Shown in pieces: positions 8,152 to 13,850 of a DNA stretch of 33,307 bases; the first letter of the stretch is position 1, and each line of letters begins with the position of its first letter. A model generated the notes under the pieces. It did no database searches and was not told where the DNA came from. It was given only the letters and a program-made list of their open reading frames with translations. The position numbers and the translations under genes are program-made. Source of the stretch: a virus. The DNA is taken from positions 1 to 33,307 of the IMG/VR virus record IMGVR_UViG_3300027899_000004, one strand, 5' to 3'.

Positions 8152-9251
8152 AATTCTTCTGTTTGTTTTGGTTTATTAAAAACTAAATTATTTAAGTATT
8201 CTAATAACTTAGCATAATCTTCTTTTTTTAGTTCCTCAATTTTATCATCAATTTTATCAACTGTTGTTATAAATTTTTCTATTAAACTTCTATCACCTAT
8301 CCATGAATTAATAGCTAAATTATTAATTTCTTGATCTTCTGTTAAAATAAAAATAGGAATAGTTCCTGCTGCTAAAACTTCACAAACTCTTAGCCATGAA
8401 ATAAATCTGGTATCATAAGAATTGAAAACTAAACAAAATTTAGATTTTTTAACAAACTGTTCATACTGATCTTTTGAAAGTGTAGTATCCACTTCTAAAA
8501 AACTATCTTTTACAAATAATTTATTTTCATCTTTCTTCCAGATCTCATTTTTTGCTATAGCTTGAAGATACAATCTTGGTTCTGATAGAATTGTATAGCC
8601 TGCAACTAAATTATAAATTTTCTTTTCTTTTGTCTTTCTTTTACTATAATAATGTTCAGCAAAATAGCATTCTTTAGCTTGTAAAATGTCTGATTGATGT
8701 CCGTAAAGAGTAGTAAATTCTTCATTAAAAGAACTCATTGTATGAAAGCAAGGATCAATAATAATTTCTGATTTATGTTTAATGAATTTACTAAATTCTA
8801 AAGCAATTAAATTAGTTAAAATTAAAATACTCATAGAACTAAAACCACCTTTCTGAGTAAAAAAGGTTTGTTGTTTAATTTTATTTTTGTTTAAATTAAA
8901 GAAAGGATAAAGTATTGAAATAAATTCAACATTTTCTGAAGCTAATTCAAAATTATTATGTTCTTTTAAATGTTCATAAAGAACTGTAGATTTATCTAAA
9001 AGTAAATCAGCATGACAAGTAAAATTGATTATTTTTGAGCAAAAAGATTTCATTGTTTTATAGACAGTTTTATTTAAATTAAAACCAGAAAAAACAATGT
9101 TAAATTGATTTTTAGTGCAATAATTTATGTATTCACAATAAGCTTCTGACATCCAAATTTTATCTTTTGCAAAAGCGCCGCCTAAATAAATTATAAAGTC
9201 TTTTTTGTTAGTATCATAATTATCAAAAAGTGTTTTTCTAAAAGTTATCAT
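8142..9251 (-). CDS. Glycosyltransferase-like protein (GT-B/exostosin-like)
   Basis: A 369-aa protein when started at ATG 9251, 7 bp after the previous stop. An upstream in-frame ATG at 9317 would overlap the preceding gene by 59 bp and is less likely. Residues about 269-303 read like the donor-binding C-terminal half of a GT-B enzyme: SKFCLVFNSYDTRFISW then R-V-C-E-V-L-A-A-G-T-I-P-I-F, with the Glu and the AAG-x-I-P loop typical of exostosin-like transferases. The N-terminal half has Rossmann-like strands but no clear acceptor motif. A role in modifying virion proteins or host surface glycans is plausible. The call is by motif only. Confidence 0.55.
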   Translation of the reverse strand: MITFRKTLFDNYDTNKKDFIIYLGGAFAKDKIWMSEAYCEYINYCTKNQFNIVFSGFNLNKTVYKTMKSFCSKIINFTCHADLLLDKSTVLYEHLKEHNNFELASENVEFISILYPFFNLNKNKIKQQTFFTQKGGFSSMSILILTNLIALEFSKFIKHKSEIIIDPCFHTMSSFNEEFTTLYGHQSDILQAKECYFAEHYYSKRKTKEKKIYNLVAGYTILSEPRLYLQAIAKNEIWKKDENKLFVKDSFLEVDTTLSKDQYEQFVKKSKFCLVFNSYDTRFISWLRVCEVLAAGTIPIFILTEDQEINNLAINSWIGDRSLIEKFITTVDKIDDKIEELKKEDYAKLLEYLNNLVFNKPKQTEELWT

Positions 9252-9258
9252 AAAATTC

Positions 9259-10224
9259 TTAAATAAATTGTCCTCTAATAATACATCTATGGGCAACAAG
9301 TGTAGAAAAATTATCATTTAATCTTAAAATAAATTTATCAGATTGAGCACCATCTAATAAAAGAGGAACTCCATAATCTTGTCTTAATTTAAATTGAATA
9401 ATTAAAGTTTGACTTGATCCTGCAAAAGTTGTTAAAGTTGAATAAGGTGTAGTTGCTAACCAATCATTATTATGTTTAATTACAAAACCACTCTGTAAAG
9501 GAGTTTCAGTTCCATTTTTTGATAACCATAAAGTTATTCCATTAGTTAAACCTCCAGCTATTGCTCCATAATCTGTTTGATTAAATGATGCATTATCGGA
9601 AAGTTGTATTTGAACTGTTTCTACATAAAATTTATTTGTTAAAGGTGGTTGATAATAAAAATCAGTTGAGACAGAAGAATAATTTCCTATTAAGTTATTT
9701 GTTCCTGTTCCATCACCTGCAGAAGTTAGAAATTTACTTAATGGAAGTCCTGGAACACTTGGGTTAATTACTCTTGAAGAAGGAGTAGTAATTGCTGTTA
9801 TACTTACAGAACCTGTCCATACTGTATCTATTGCAACAATTCTAACTTTATTAAAACCAGCAACATCTACTTGCCAAATACCTGTATGTCCGCTTTCAAT
9901 AAAATAAACATAAGAATTTATTTTTACTTCAAAAATGGAAGCATAACTTGATAATGAGATCCAATTAGTTCCATCTACAGAAGCTTGAACATAAAGTCCT
10001 CCAGATGAAGATACAGACCAAGTTCCTGATAATTGAAAGGATAAAGTATTTTTGCTTGTAGTATCTATTTCAAGAAAACTATTTGCAACTGGTGTAGTAA
10101 AACCTGGAGAGTTATTTGCTGAAATTTCACCAGTTGTAACTTCTTCTATTCCTAAAGTTCCTACAGGAATAAAGGAATTTTGATTAATTTGGGTTTGATT
10201 TCCTACTTGAGCAAAGATTGTCAT
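9259..10224 (-). CDS. Putative virion (head decoration or fibre) protein
   Basis: A 321-aa beta-rich protein. Residues about 50-150 resemble a domain seen in phage structural proteins: L-S-F-Q-L-S-G-T-W, V-Q-A-S-V-D-G-T-N-W, then G-I-W-Q-V-D-V-A-G-F-N-K-V-R-I-V. This is a carbohydrate-binding-like beta sandwich. The C-terminal domain ends F-I-L-R-L-N-D-N-F-S-T-L-V-A-H-R. No membrane or signal segment is seen. It is placed between small accessory genes and the glycosyltransferase-like gene, before the terminase. I infer a head-attached fibre or decoration protein. The domain pattern is recognised from memory; the location on the virion is not known. Confidence 0.55.
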   Translation of the reverse strand: MTIFAQVGNQTQINQNSFIPVGTLGIEEVTTGEISANNSPGFTTPVANSFLEIDTTSKNTLSFQLSGTWSVSSSGGLYVQASVDGTNWISLSSYASIFEVKINSYVYFIESGHTGIWQVDVAGFNKVRIVAIDTVWTGSVSITAITTPSSRVINPSVPGLPLSKFLTSAGDGTGTNNLIGNYSSVSTDFYYQPPLTNKFYVETVQIQLSDNASFNQTDYGAIAGGLTNGITLWLSKNGTETPLQSGFVIKHNNDWLATTPYSTLTTFAGSSQTLIIQFKLRQDYGVPLLLDGAQSDKFILRLNDNFSTLVAHRCIIRGQFI

Positions 10225-10254
10225 TAGTATTTCTTCTTATTTTTTTTAAAAAAC

Positions 10255-10264
10255 TATTTATACT
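10255..10264 (-). promoter_or_regulatory. AGTATAAATA motif upstream of the 321-aa virion gene
   Basis: Minus-strand AGTATAAATA, 31 nt before the ATG at 10224. The same 10-mer appears upstream of three other gene groups (12164, 15236 and 21073). It resembles an extended -10 box or a T4 late-type box. There is no clear -35 element. It overlaps the stop codon of the tiny ORF just upstream. Confidence 0.4.
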
Positions 10265-10347
10265 ATTAACAAATTTATAAACAATAAAATTATTAATGTT
10301 GTTATGTATCTAACTAAAAACCACCAAAGAGGGTTATCATTTATCAT
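10258..10347 (-). CDS. 29-aa single-span membrane peptide
   Basis: A very short ORF (MINDNPLWWFLVRYITTLII and on to LIV). It has a polar N-terminus, then Trp-Trp and a single hydrophobic stretch with one Arg, enough for one transmembrane helix. Its ATG overlaps the stop of the 40-aa ORF upstream as ATGA, which argues for coupled translation. Amino-acid order (polar head, interfacial Trp pair, hydrophobic span) is that of a real membrane peptide. The role is unknown; a pinholin-like or small membrane effector role is speculation. Confidence 0.5.
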   Translation of the reverse strand: MINDNPLWWFLVRYITTLIILLFINLLIV

Positions 10348-10466
10348 AGAGATTTTAAATACTCTTGATGAGCTTTAATACAATCTTTTGCTGATTGTTG
10401 ATCTAATTTATTTTCATAAATTGATCTTGCTTTTAGAAATTTTTCAAATTCTTTTTTTGTTTTCAT
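10344..10466 (-). CDS. 40-aa hypothetical protein
   Basis: A charged, wholly helical 40-aa peptide (MKTKKEFEKFLKARSIYENK then a Gln/Lys-rich end). The ATG overlaps the preceding stop as ATGA, and its own stop overlaps the next ATG in the same way. These two overlaps place it in a translationally coupled chain and are the best evidence that it is a gene. No function recognised. Confidence 0.55.
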   Translation of the reverse strand: MKTKKEFEKFLKARSIYENKLDQQSAKDCIKAHQEYLKSL

Positions 10467-10735
10467 TTTTGTTTCCTTAGCTTTTTTAGAGCAAGATTTA
10501 CTTTATCTATTTTTAAAGTGTTAAAGTAAATTCTTTGATTTAAAAATTTTAGTTCTTTTATAAGTTCTTCAACTTCAAGAGTTTTGTCTCTTTTAAATTT
10601 AATTAAAGATTGTTTTACTTCTTCATAATTTTCATTTTGTATTTCATTATTTAGAACATAATCTGACATTTGCTCAATTTCAAATTCAATAGGTTGATTA
10701 TTTAATACCATAAATTTTCTTATTTTTTCTTTCAT
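10463..10735 (-). CDS. 90-aa hypothetical helical protein
   Basis: A Lys/Glu-rich protein started at ATG 10735 (MKEKIRKFMVLNNQPIEFEI). A TTG two codons upstream is less likely, and ATG 10711 would give an 82-aa product with less overlap. The C-terminal 50 residues are a probable coiled coil (for example DKTLEVEELIKELKFLNQRI). It overlaps the end of the HNH gene by up to 38 bp and is coupled by ATGA to the next ORF. No domain is recognised. Confidence 0.6.
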   Translation of the reverse strand: MKEKIRKFMVLNNQPIEFEIEQMSDYVLNNEIQNENYEEVKQSLIKFKRDKTLEVEELIKELKFLNQRIYFNTLKIDKVNLALKKLRKQK

Positions 10736-11018
10736 GAGCAAATTGTTTATTATTAAGTTTGATTGTTTTAAATAAAGATAATTGTTTAAATCTCATTTTA
10801 TACCATGCAAATTCTAATTCATTATTATTTATAAAAATTTTATGTAAAAGGAAATGAGCTATAAAATGTTCTTCTGCTTTTAATTTAACAAGATTATCTG
10901 TTGAATTATCTCCACCCATACATCTTGGGATAATGTGATGAACTTCATAATAACCTGAGGAAAGGATGTCTGTCTTTCTTTTATTTATTAAATTTTCGTA
11001 GTGTTTTAAATAGTCCAT
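10698..11018 (-). CDS. HNH endonuclease (homing-type, short)
   Basis: A 106-aa protein with the HNH core YYEVHHIIPRCMGGDN at about residues 23-38, then NLVKLKAEEHFIAHFLL at 43-59. This is the pattern Y-E-x-H-H-I-I-P-R-x-x-G-G-x-N ... N-L-V-x-L ... E-H-x-x-A-H seen in free-standing phage homing HNH enzymes. Relatives are often longer and carry a C-terminal DNA-binding module. Here only a basic tail remains, so it may be a minimal or truncated form. It lies among small accessory genes, consistent with a mobile gene, and no strong Shine-Dalgarno is seen. It may also assist packaging, but it is not next to the terminase. Confidence 0.85.
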   Translation of the reverse strand: MDYLKHYENLINKRKTDILSSGYYEVHHIIPRCMGGDNSTDNLVKLKAEEHFIAHFLLHKIFINNNELEFAWYKMRFKQLSLFKTIKLNNKQFAHERKNKKIYGIK

Positions 11019-11048
11019 TATTTTTTAAAAAAATTATAAGTTTAGGAA

Positions 11049-11080
11049 ATGGAAGATAAGTGTAAAAGCTTATCTTCCAT
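11049..11080. terminator. Hairpin after the secreted-protein gene
   Basis: A 12-bp perfect stem (11049-11060 with 11069-11080) and 8-nt loop, 10 bp after the stop of the 90-aa secreted protein gene. The T tract on the minus strand comes only after about 14 nt, so termination would be weak. The arm shares GAAGATA with the hairpin after the capsid gene, which hints at a common processing or stability element. Confidence 0.45.
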
Positions 11081-11089
11081 GATTATTAT

Positions 11090-11362
11090 TTATTTAATCA
11101 ATAATTTACCATTTTTTACTATTTGTTCATTGTTTATAATTAAATTTGCAATACGTCCAAAAGCCATTTCTTGAGTTATTTTGCAAACTATACTATTATT
11201 ATCTTCATAATAATGTTCTTTTCCATCAATAGTGAATTGAGCACTACATGATTTAACTTCTTTACTGTAAAGATTAAATGCATTAAGACGTGTAGCTCTA
11301 AGATCAGCATAAGAGTTAAAAGATAATAGAATTAATGTTGTTATTAAAAATAATTTTTTCAT
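11090..11362 (-). CDS. Secreted/periplasmic small protein with signal peptide
   Basis: A 90-aa protein starting at ATG 11362, fixed by a strong Shine-Dalgarno (TTAGGAGA) about 7-14 nt upstream. A longer reading to 11392 would need TTG. Residues 1-19 are a textbook signal peptide: two Lys, a hydrophobic core LFLITTLILLSF, then S-Y-A before a cleavage site at Ala19/Asp20. The mature part is small, with Cys39 and Cys60 likely forming a disulfide in the periplasm. No family recognised. Phages export such proteins for superinfection exclusion or lysis control, but neither can be claimed here. Confidence 0.75.
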   Translation of the reverse strand: MKKLFLITTLILLSFNSYADLRATRLNAFNLYSKEVKSCSAQFTIDGKEHYYEDNNSIVCKITQEMAFGRIANLIINNEQIVKNGKLLIK

Positions 11363-11378
11363 GATAATGTCTCCTAAT

Positions 11379-11804
11379 TTAAAATTGAACAACTGAATTA
11401 AATTTAGTTGGTTGTTGTGTTGTTAATAATCTTTTTGGTTGTAAATTTGAAGATAAAGGAATGTTAGTAATAATAGTAGTTGAGTTTTTCTCTCTTGCTG
11501 CTATCCATACTATAGTTCCTTTTCCTTGGGTACCATTTCTTAATTGTTCAATAACTTTAATAGCAAGTATGTCATAATTTCTTCCAACTTCTAATTTATC
11601 AGCAATGTCTTCTTGTAAATTAGCAACTGAATAAAAATTATTAACACTATTTTGACTATAGAAGATTTTATCAACATTTTTTCCAGTTATTAAATGATTA
11701 GTAAAAGTTGGTTCAAATAAATTTAATTCTCCATCTTCTGTAATAAAATTTTTAGCAATTAAAGTTTCTAATGTTTGAGCTTTGAAAGGTGGTAAAATTC
11801 TCAT
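11379..11804 (-). CDS. Hypothetical protein, possible virion or accessory factor
   Basis: A 141-aa protein. Helical and acidic in the first half (for example NLQEDIADKLEVGRNYDILA), with a Thr/Gln-rich C-terminus (LQPKRLLTTQQPTKFNSVVQ) probably flexible. A short alpha/beta segment with G-K-G-T-I-V-W-I-A-A-R sits around 93-104. There is no signal peptide or membrane span. It lies 4 bp after the previous gene and ends just beyond the true start of the secreted protein gene. Not recognised. Confidence 0.6.
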   Translation of the reverse strand: MRILPPFKAQTLETLIAKNFITEDGELNLFEPTFTNHLITGKNVDKIFYSQNSVNNFYSVANLQEDIADKLEVGRNYDILAIKVIEQLRNGTQGKGTIVWIAAREKNSTTIITNIPLSSNLQPKRLLTTQQPTKFNSVVQF

Positions 11805-11808
11805 TGTC

Positions 11809-12105
11809 TTATTCTCCAGAGTTGTTAATAAAATAGTTATCTACAAATTCTTTAATAAAATCTAACTTTTTTTGTCCTTTACGATTTTTATAATCTTTTT
11901 TATCAAGATAATCAAATACTACAATAAATCTTGAATAAATTTCAGTTCCAGCTAAATTAGTAAATTGAACAACATTTTCTTTTTGAATAGCATAAAATTG
12001 ATCTTTTTGTTTATCATAAATTATTGATTTATTTTCATCCACTTCTTTAATTAAGTAGTGTAAAGCTTTTGCTAAGTATTGTTTGTCAAATTGTAAGTTT
12101 TTCAT
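11809..12105 (-). CDS. Hypothetical protein, first well-supported gene of the long late unit
   Basis: A 98-aa Lys/Asp-rich soluble protein (MKNLQFDKQYLAKALHYLIK and on), mixed helix and strand, with no known domain. The ATG has a good Shine-Dalgarno (CTGGAG, about 6 nt upstream). It lies 59 nt downstream of the AAAGTATAAATA element and is the first well-supported gene after the terminator at 12471-12506. That makes it the leading gene of the long transcription unit, a place often held by early or regulatory proteins. Function unknown. Confidence 0.65.
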   Translation of the reverse strand: MKNLQFDKQYLAKALHYLIKEVDENKSIIYDKQKDQFYAIQKENVVQFTNLAGTEIYSRFIVVFDYLDKKDYKNRKGQKKLDFIKEFVDNYFINNSGE

Positions 12106-12162
12106 TTTTTATCTCCAGTTGGTTAAAAGTGTTTTTTACAAATAATTATTTATTTGTTATTA

Positions 12163-12300
12163 TTATTTATACTTTTTTTCTTTAAAAAATAGTGCTTTTT
12201 TGTATACTCTGGTGAATTTTATTGTTTCATAATAGTTAACAATCTTTTTTGAATTTTGAACTACTATAAATAAGATTATAAAGGTTGCTACAGTTTTCAT
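12163..12300 (-). CDS. Possible 45-aa membrane protein overlapping the promoter-like repeat
   Basis: ORF with an N-terminal hydrophobic span (MKTVATFIILFIVV) and a Lys/Tyr-rich tail. It looks protein-like, but no good Shine-Dalgarno precedes it. Its 3' half lies in an 83-bp element whose homologue near 15.3 kb is open in the same frame for part of its length but has no start codon. One indel makes the DNA match better than the protein match. It may be a real tiny gene, or the conserved DNA may be regulatory. Confidence 0.3.
   Translation of the reverse strand: MKTVATFIILFIVVQNSKKIVNYYETIKFTRVYKKALFFKEKKYK
12164..12246 (-). promoter_or_regulatory. Promoter-like region A (start of the late unit)
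   Basis: An 83-bp stretch homologous to 15236-15317 (about 65 of 82 positions equal, counted by eye). It ends in AAAGTATAAATA on the minus strand, 59 nt before the first gene of the long unit. It follows a strong terminator. Placement and duplication argue for a promoter or operator; no consensus -35 is visible. Confidence 0.5.
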
Positions 12301-12353
12301 TAGTTTACTTTAATAAAAACGTGTGAAGCTGATGTTGTTTTTATTATAATTTT

Positions 12354-12398
12354 AGATTTTCTGTCTGTAGCGAACTTTTAAAAAATTGCAGAAAATCT
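12354..12398. other. Stem-loop in the leader gap
   Basis: A perfect 10-bp inverted repeat (12354-12363, 12389-12398) with a 25-nt AT-rich interior, in the 424-bp gap between the gene ending at 12530 and that starting at 12105. It lies between the terminator and the promoter-like element. No tRNA or known riboswitch pattern is seen. It could be an operator or a structured RNA. Confidence 0.35.
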
Positions 12399-12470
12399 AT
12401 CTCCAAACTTGTCTATAACAGGAAGACATGTGAAAAATCAGTTTCATTCTGTTGTTAAGTTAATACGCAC

Positions 12471-12506
12471 AAAAAAGCCAGATTACAAAAATAATCTGGC
12501 TTTTTT
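12471..12506 (-). terminator. Strong rho-independent terminator (end of unit 1)
   Basis: A 15-bp perfect stem (12471-12485 with 12492-12506) with a 6-nt loop; GCCAGATTA is flanked by an A6 and a T6 tract, so it works in both directions. It lies 23 nt after the stop of the gene ending at 12530, closing that operon. Confidence 0.9.
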
Positions 12507-12529
12507 GATTTTATAAGTAAATTAGCTTT

Positions 12530-13039
12530 TTAAACATAAACATGAGCAGAAGCAGCATTTATGTAAACATTTCCTATTCTAAGTTTTAATTTAGAGTTAA
12601 TTTCTTCTGTTATCATTTTTATTAAACATAAATCATAAGGTAAAAAATCTCTTAATTCTGAACTTCTTAAGTTTGCAATAACATTTAATTTTGTGTCTCT
12701 AATTATAAATTGTAAACTAATTAAACAAGGCTGAGTTAATTCTGGATCAGAAACAAATTTTATAATTGCTCTTCTTGAATTAAAATCTCTTATAAGTTCT
12801 TTTTGAACTTCTTTTACAAATTTAATGTATGATTTATGATAATCAATACTATAACGTTCAGAAATTTCACCAAATAATACACCTTCAGCTTCTTTTAACT
12901 GATCTTCTGAAAAATCTTTAAGATCAGAAAAAGGAATAGTTGTTGTAAAATTTATAACTTCAAAATAAAGTTTATCATCTAAATGAAATACTGGAGTATT
13001 TAAGATAAATGAGTTAATAAGATTATTTAAACTTTTCAT
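12530..13039 (-). CDS. Hypothetical protein, last gene of unit 1
   Basis: A 169-aa soluble alpha/beta protein with no recognised motif (MKSLNNLINSFILNTPVFHL and on). It has several amphipathic strands, for example P-C-L-I-S-L-Q-F-I-I-R-D-T near residues 108-120, and a C-terminus ending A-A-S-A-H-V-Y-V. Its ATG overlaps the previous stop as ATGA. A strong terminator follows 23 nt after the stop. It shares an operon with the polymerase-like gene, so a replication or early role is possible but unproven. Confidence 0.65.
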   Translation of the reverse strand: MKSLNNLINSFILNTPVFHLDDKLYFEVINFTTTIPFSDLKDFSEDQLKEAEGVLFGEISERYSIDYHKSYIKFVKEVQKELIRDFNSRRAIIKFVSDPELTQPCLISLQFIIRDTKLNVIANLRSSELRDFLPYDLCLIKMITEEINSKLKLRIGNVYINAASAHVYV

Positions 13040-13200
13040 TTTAAAATTCTATAATCAGAAGATAAGTATTCACCATTGTAAATAATGGGCCTTTTTATAA
13101 AAATTGATAGTTGTTGAGCTTTATCTTTTGTATCAACTGCTCCTTGAAAATTAGGTTGCAATTGTCCTTTTTTGTTTTCTATCATTTTAATTGTTTTCAT
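13036..13200 (-). CDS. 54-aa hypothetical protein, coupled on both sides
   Basis: A short ORF (MKTIKMIENKKGQLQPNFQG and on, ending YRILK). Its ATG overlaps the stop of the 92-aa gene as ATGA (13197-13200), and its TGA overlaps the ATG of the 169-aa gene as ATGA (13036-13039). Two such overlaps, with open frame throughout, make it a credible gene although it is short. Lys/Gln-rich, no membrane span, no family recognised. Confidence 0.65.
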   Translation of the reverse strand: MKTIKMIENKKGQLQPNFQGAVDTKDKAQQLSIFIKRPIIYNGEYLSSDYRILK

Positions 13201-13475
13201 TGTATTTCTCCTTTTACTAATTTAAATAATTTTTTTGCTAATGATAAATCATAATCTGTTAAATTATTTATAAAAAAATGTTGATTTAGACATTTTTTAA
13301 AACTTTCAAGAAAATTTAGTTTTTCTTCAAGAGTATCAAAATTATTAAAAATCTCAATTAATTCGTTAAATAATCTTTTTTGTTCCCATAAAAAGATTTG
13401 CTCTTGAGCTTTATCTTCTTCTGTTGTAGGATAGTAATTATCTTCTTCTTCTGTAAAAAATGAAAAAATAGTCAT
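13197..13475 (-). CDS. Hypothetical acidic helical protein
   Basis: A 92-aa strongly acidic protein, mostly helical (for example FNELIEIFNNFDTLEEKLNF), with aromatic residues and a short Cys-containing segment (KKCLNQHFF). The N-terminus is Glu/Asp-rich. AAAAAGGAG lies about 9-17 nt before the ATG, a strong Shine-Dalgarno. It is 2 bp after the 27-aa ORF and coupled by ATGA to the next ORF. Acidic phage proteins of this size are often DNA mimics or inhibitors of host factors, but nothing here proves that. Confidence 0.65.
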   Translation of the reverse strand: MTIFSFFTEEEDNYYPTTEEDKAQEQIFLWEQKRLFNELIEIFNNFDTLEEKLNFLESFKKCLNQHFFINNLTDYDLSLAKKLFKLVKGEIQ

Positions 13476-13477
13476 TC

Positions 13478-13561
13478 TTAATTCTCCTTTTTCTTAGGAA
13501 CACATTTAAATCTCCAGCCAATTGCTATTCCATTAATCTTTATAATAACTCTTTCTTTCAT
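13478..13561 (-). CDS. 27-aa basic peptide
   Basis: ORF MKERVIIKINGIAIGWRFKC followed by a Lys-rich end. It has the strongest Shine-Dalgarno in the area (AAAGGAG, 6 nt upstream), and the Shine-Dalgarno of the next gene lies inside its last codons. Arg/Lys-rich with one Cys. No function recognised. Peptide or leader ORF. Confidence 0.55.
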   Translation of the reverse strand: MKERVIIKINGIAIGWRFKCVPKKKEN

Positions 13562-13651
13562 AATTAACTCCTTTCTTTATGTTGTATAAATCTATTTATT
13601 AAAAGTATTTAAAAACCTTAATTTTAACTTTTTAGAAAAAGAAGTGTACAA

Positions 13652-13714
13652 CATAATAGTAGTTTATCCAGTTTTTTTTAAATAGATCAAAAAAGATGTA
13701 TAACTCATAATAGT
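13652..13714. repeat. Two CATAATAGT boxes (iteron-like) in the gap after the polymerase-like gene
   Basis: CATAATAGT occurs at 13652-13660 and 13706-13714, each set in a related longer context (a TGTA-A-C start and AGTAG/GTAGTA end). Further copies are at 13791-13799, 15146-15154 (inverted) and 15569-15577. The 278-bp gap 13562-13839 holds no convincing gene; it consists of these boxes and the longer repeats listed next. Confidence 0.6.
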
Positions 13715-13742
13715 GTAGTAGATCTTATTTTTTTAAATAAAA

Positions 13743-13799
13743 AAGAAAGGATAAACATACTATGCTAAATTATCAAAAAGAAAGGATAAACATAATAGT
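13743..13799. repeat. 57-bp inverted repeat, left copy
   Basis: Exact reverse complement of 15146-15202. It contains two copies of AAGAAAGGATAAACATA 35 bp apart (13743 and 13778) and ends in CATAATAGT. The two copies bracket the 396-aa polymerase-like gene. A perfect 57-bp match cannot be chance even in AT-rich DNA. Confidence 0.95.
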
Positions 13800-13850
13800 A
13801 TACTTCAGCTTAATTTTTTAAATGATAATTTTCTTCTTCTTAATAAAATT
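13775..13850. repeat. 76-bp direct repeat, copy 1
   Basis: Matches 15553-15628 with only a few changes and two 1-2 base gaps. It starts inside the inverted repeat and runs into the last codons of the polymerase-like gene. The partner lies just after the endonuclease I gene, so both copies lie downstream of a gene in the same orientation. Confidence 0.9.

Noticed and set aside
9252-9317. Upstream start of the glycosyltransferase-like gene at 9317
   Set aside because: It would overlap the previous gene by 59 bp, while ATG 9251 follows that stop by 7 bp as is usual in this genome.
12340-12470. tRNA or tRNA-like gene
   Set aside because: A TTC-containing loop and a 10-bp stem can be seen, but no cloverleaf with anticodon and acceptor arms can be formed.
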